Source: Halobacteriales archaeon YIM A00010
GTDB lineage: Archaea > Halobacteriota > Halobacteria > Halobacteriales > Haloarculaceae
Assembly (NCBI GenBank): GCA_025041175.1
Contig: JAKCFJ010000003.1
Coordinates: 620,001 to 684,000, forward strand
Direction of reading: 5' to 3'
DNA: 64,000 nt
Shown here: positions 61,176 through 64,000 of the stretch, in pieces
Position numbering within the stretch: the first letter of the stretch is position 1
Layout of the letters: every line of letters starts with the position of its first letter
The notes under the pieces: model-generated
Database searches by the model: none
Seen by the model: only the letters and a program-made list of their open reading frames with translations
What the model was told of the DNA's origin: nothing
Program-made: the position numbers and the translations under genes

Positions 61176-64000
61176 TCAGTTATCGCGTTGGTTACGCCAG
61201 GCGACGATGTCGTCGAGATCCACGCGTCCGTTACCGTTGAAGTCGAAAGCATCAAGATTGTTTTGAATCTCGGGATCCTCGAACTGTTCGAAGAACAGTT
61301 CGCCGTCGGCGTCGGTCACCTCCCCATCGCCATTGATATCCTCGTACAACCCGTCACCGTCGGGATCCGTCGGGGATGAGTCCGAGTCGCCGATCGGCGG
61401 TGGGGTCTCTCCACCGTTACCCCCGACGATTTCGACCGTACCGCGCATCGCGTTGGGATGAGCCGAGCAGTAGTACTCGACCATCTCTTCGGTCGCCGTG
61501 AACGTCACCGAGACGGTTTCACCCTGATCGATGTATCCTTCGGGCGGAGCCCCGGTGCCTTCAATCTCGCTATCCTGCGTGCCCCCCGACGTGTCCACCA
61601 TGTGGAAGTCGTGGGGTAGGCCGTCGAGATTCTCGAACGTGACCGTGTACTCCGCGCCCGCTTCGAGCGTGAGCGTGGGATTCGTCTGCCCCTGGATCGT
61701 ACTCGGCGACTCGCCTATCCAGCCGTTCGTATCGCCGCCCAGTTCGATCGTCGTTCCGGGCGGGACCGCCTCCGGTCCGTCGTCGTCGCCTTCAAGCGAT
61801 TGTGTGTAGAGTTGTCCGACTTCGTTCTCCGAGAGCGCTCGGGAGTACGCCCAGACGTCGTCGACGCGGCCGGCCATGTCGTAGCCCTGACCCACGCCGA
61901 GGATCATCGGTTCGCTCTCGGACTGGGTGCGCGAGCCGCCGGTCCAGGTCTGGGGTGAGGCATCGAGTTCGCCATCCTGGCCGAACACGTGGAGTCTGGC
62001 GTCCTCGCCCTCGACCACCATCACCACGAAATACCACGTCCCGGGATCGACCGCGATGGACGAACCACCGGACCCGAGACCGACGCTACCGTTGTTCCAG
62101 AGTTGGGGATTGATGTTCTGGGTGTTGTTCTGGAATTCGAGGTCCCACCCGTTGGTGGGCCCCTCGGAGAGAGAACCGCCGACCTGGAAGGGGGCGCGCG
62201 CCCACTGTTCGTGGTCGGTGTAGTTAATCCACGCACCCGCAGTCGCGGCCTCGCCGTTGAGCGGCAAGGGCTCGGTCGTCACGCCGTCGCCGGCCGTGGC
62301 ATCCTCCGGTGGGATCGTGACACCCGTTTCTTGGTTGACGTCGAACTCGTAGGCGTTGCCGACGACGCCCTCCGCACCGGAGGTCACGTCGCCGCTGATC
62401 GTGGCGTCGGTACCGGTAACCTCGTTGGTCGGCGTGGCGTCGTCGAGCGTGAAGTGCGCCTCCAGGCCCCGCTCGAGGGGGTCGCCGCTGAAGACTAAGA
62501 TGGTCGTGCTCGCGCTGGTCTGTCCCTCTTCACCGTTATGGGTGAACGTCGCCTCGGCGTTCAGGGTGTAGCTCCCCTGTGAGGCGCTGTCCACGGCCGA
62601 GACACCGAACTCGACAGACTGGCTCCCGCCAACCGCGATCGAGTCGATGCTCGTCCCCGGATCGGTGACCTCGACCTGATCGCTATCGGAGGTGAGCGAC
62701 ACCCCCACACCGGACAGTTCGCTGTCCGATGTGTTCTCGACGGTGACGGTAGCCGTGGTCGACTCGCCTTGACCCAGCGTACCGCTGTCGAGACTGACCG
62801 AGGCGACCGCTTTTGCGCCGCCGGTGATCCGGTAGATTCCCGAGTCGTCGTTGGGAGCACCGTAGCCGCTGCCCCATTCGAGCAGGTAGAACGCCCCGTT
62901 TGGTCCGATTGTCATGTCCATCGGCCGGAGGAACGTCTCGTTGGGCATGAACGGGGCAATGTCGGTCACCTCCCCGTTCTCGCCGTAGCTGACGGTCCTG
63001 ATCCAGCTCGTGCTCGCGCCCCGATCCGCGATGAAGTGCCTGTTGTCGAAGTACGCCGACAGCGCGTCGTTGCTCAAGTAGTTCTCGACGTTGTACACCG
63101 AGCCACCCATCGGTGCCCCGCCCTCGAACTCGGGAAAGGGGAGCTCCTCTGGTAGGTACTCCTGGGCGTACTCGGGCGGAGAGTTGAGGAGCGCGTCCCA
63201 AGAGTAGGTGTACCAGATCGTCGCCTCCTGGGGCGTCGGCAGTTCTGTCAGTCCGTCGTTGTGCACGGACTCGTTGACCGGATTCTGTGGGTCGAACGGA
63301 CCGTTCGCGGTCTGGGTTGCGAAGTTCCAGTCCTGATACGGGAGGTTGGGTCCGATAAAGTATGGCCAGCCGTAGAAGCCGGGCTCGGCGGCCCGGTTGA
63401 ACTCGACGATCCCGGGTGGACCGCGCTCGGCGTCCCACGATCGTGAGTCGGGTCCGTAGTCGCCCCAGTAGAGGACGCCGGTCTCGTGGTCGATGCCCAT
63501 TCGGAAGGGGTTGCGACACCCCATCACATAGATTTCGGTTTTGACGAGACCGTCCTTGCGTGCCTGGGAGTACTCGTCGCCGGTGAAGAGGTTGCCGTCG
63601 GGCACCGTGTAGGAGCCGTCGTCCTGGGGGGTGATTCGGAGGATGCTGCCCCGGAGGTCGTTGGTGTTGGCCGCCGACCGCTGGGCGTCGAACAGCGGCG
63701 AACGGACGTCACGCTCGTCGATCGGCGTGAAGCCACTGGATTCGAACGGGCTGGTATCGTCACCGGTCGAGAGGTAGAGGTTCCCCTCCGGGCCGAACTC
63801 CAGGTCGCCACCGACGTGACAGCACGGGTCGGGCGCGGCCGGTATGCGGAGCATCTCGACCTCCGAGGCGGGATCGATCGTGCCCCCATTGACGGTGAAC
63901 CGCGAGAGCTTCTTGTGGGGTTCCTCGCCGGTCTGGTCGTGCGGCGCGGAGTAGTACGTGTACAGCAAGCCGTTTTGCTCGAAGGCCGGGTCGAGGACGA
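61176..64000 (-). CDS. Secreted sugar-dehydrogenase-like protein with LamG, cupredoxin and dockerin domains (N-terminus outside window)
   Basis: More than 940 residues are visible and the frame is still open at the right edge, so the start and signal peptide are missing. From the visible N-terminus: a glucose/sorbosone dehydrogenase-type beta-propeller (CRNPFRMGIDHETG, GVLYWGDYGPDSR, FYLLEWGSGYG), a CARDB-like Ig domain (ATVTVENTSDSELSG), a LamG/concanavalin-like domain (GLEAHFTLDDATPTNEV, then GWDLEFQNN), a plastocyanin-like copper domain (LPHDFHM and YYCSAHPNAM hold His, Cys, His and Met ligands), and a dockerin-like tail (DINGDGEVTDAD, DFNGNGRVDLDD). It probably oxidises a sugar or aldehyde outside the cell and hands electrons to its own copper domain. 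Confidence 0.85.
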   Translation of the reverse strand, partial: VLDPAFEQNGLLYTYYSAPHDQTGEEPHKKLSRFTVNGGTIDPASEVEMLRIPAAPDPCCHVGGDLEFGPEGNLYLSTGDDTSPFESSGFTPIDERDVRSPLFDAQRSAANTNDLRGSILRITPQDDGSYTVPDGNLFTGDEYSQARKDGLVKTEIYVMGCRNPFRMGIDHETGVLYWGDYGPDSRSWDAERGPPGIVEFNRAAEPGFYGWPYFIGPNLPYQDWNFATQTANGPFDPQNPVNESVHNDGLTELPTPQEATIWYTYSWDALLNSPPEYAQEYLPEELPFPEFEGGAPMGGSVYNVENYLSNDALSAYFDNRHFIADRGASTSWIRTVSYGENGEVTDIAPFMPNETFLRPMDMTIGPNGAFYLLEWGSGYGAPNDDSGIYRITGGAKAVASVSLDSGTLGQGESTTATVTVENTSDSELSGVGVSLTSDSDQVEVTDPGTSIDSIAVGGSQSVEFGVSAVDSASQGSYTLNAEATFTHNGEEGQTSASTTILVFSGDPLERGLEAHFTLDDATPTNEVTGTDATISGDVTSGAEGVVGNAYEFDVNQETGVTIPPEDATAGDGVTTEPLPLNGEAATAGAWINYTDHEQWARAPFQVGGSLSEGPTNGWDLEFQNNTQNINPQLWNNGSVGLGSGGSSIAVDPGTWYFVVMVVEGEDARLHVFGQDGELDASPQTWTGGSRTQSESEPMILGVGQGYDMAGRVDDVWAYSRALSENEVGQLYTQSLEGDDDGPEAVPPGTTIELGGDTNGWIGESPSTIQGQTNPTLTLEAGAEYTVTFENLDGLPHDFHMVDTSGGTQDSEIEGTGAPPEGYIDQGETVSVTFTATEEMVEYYCSAHPNAMRGTVEIVGGNGGETPPPIGDSDSSPTDPDGDGLYEDINGDGEVTDADGELFFEQFEDPEIQNNLDAFDFNGNGRVDLDDIVAWRNQRDN

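Overview
The window is haloarchaeal (class Halobacteria). The proteins are acidic. Promoters look archaeal: a T/A-rich TATA box about 25 bases before a start codon, often with no leader. Gene content is typical of the class: Mre11-Rad50-NurA-HerA, Orc1/Cdc6, TrmB-type and Bat-type (HTH-10) regulators, twin-arginine secreted enzymes, and the haloarchaeal form of malate synthase. The genus cannot be fixed from the sequence.

Layout. 1-7,651: tail of an unknown gene, then a minus-strand four-gene operon for DNA end processing (mre11, rad50, nurA, herA), each gene abutting or overlapping the next by ATGA. 7,900-11,200: membrane proteins (PAP2 phosphatase, CaCA exchanger, MFS). 11,200-14,350: scarred DNA holding a secreted alpha/beta hydrolase with SH3b repeats, a striking tandem hairpin array and a dead IS6-type transposase. 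14,350-26,090: SGNH hydrolase, CDF metal exporter, a two-gene ABC exporter, DJ-1/PfpI protein, Gdx/SugE-like SMR pump, TrmB regulator, DUF4112 protein, lipid kinase and Bat-like regulator. 26,308-29,073: a large rifampicin-phosphotransferase/PEP-synthase-like enzyme. 29,080-32,010: transposon debris plus an IS1341-type element (DUF2080 small gene and tnpB). 32,200-42,600: lipoprotein, DUF4177 and membrane proteins, GYD protein, 5'-nucleotidase family enzyme, a DUF7504-CHAT protease pair and a MATE pump. 42,700-49,300: a second scarred region with an orphan gene, one intact and one broken orc1/cdc6, two more IS6 remnants and further hairpin arrays. 49,337-56,066: a glyoxylate module (malate synthase, IclR regulator, PAS-GAF sensor, glycolate/D-lactate oxidase-like FAD/Fe-S protein). 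56,179-64,000: DedA/VTT protein, then three secreted proteins that all end in the same kind of dockerin domain.

Two things stand out. First, 57.2-64.0 kb looks like a cell-surface redox assembly. A multicopper oxidase, a protein with two cohesin-like domains, and a sugar-dehydrogenase-like protein with a cupredoxin domain each carry a matching C-terminal dockerin. This suggests a cohesin-dockerin complex in which electrons from a sugar-type substrate pass through type-1 copper to oxygen. Second, tandem arrays of short hairpins (9-base stems, 3-base loops, about 28-base period) recur in the scarred regions. Stem sequences change while pairing is kept, and two distant copies share a long identical block in opposite orientation. 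The DUF7504-CHAT pair is a third candidate for an undescribed system.
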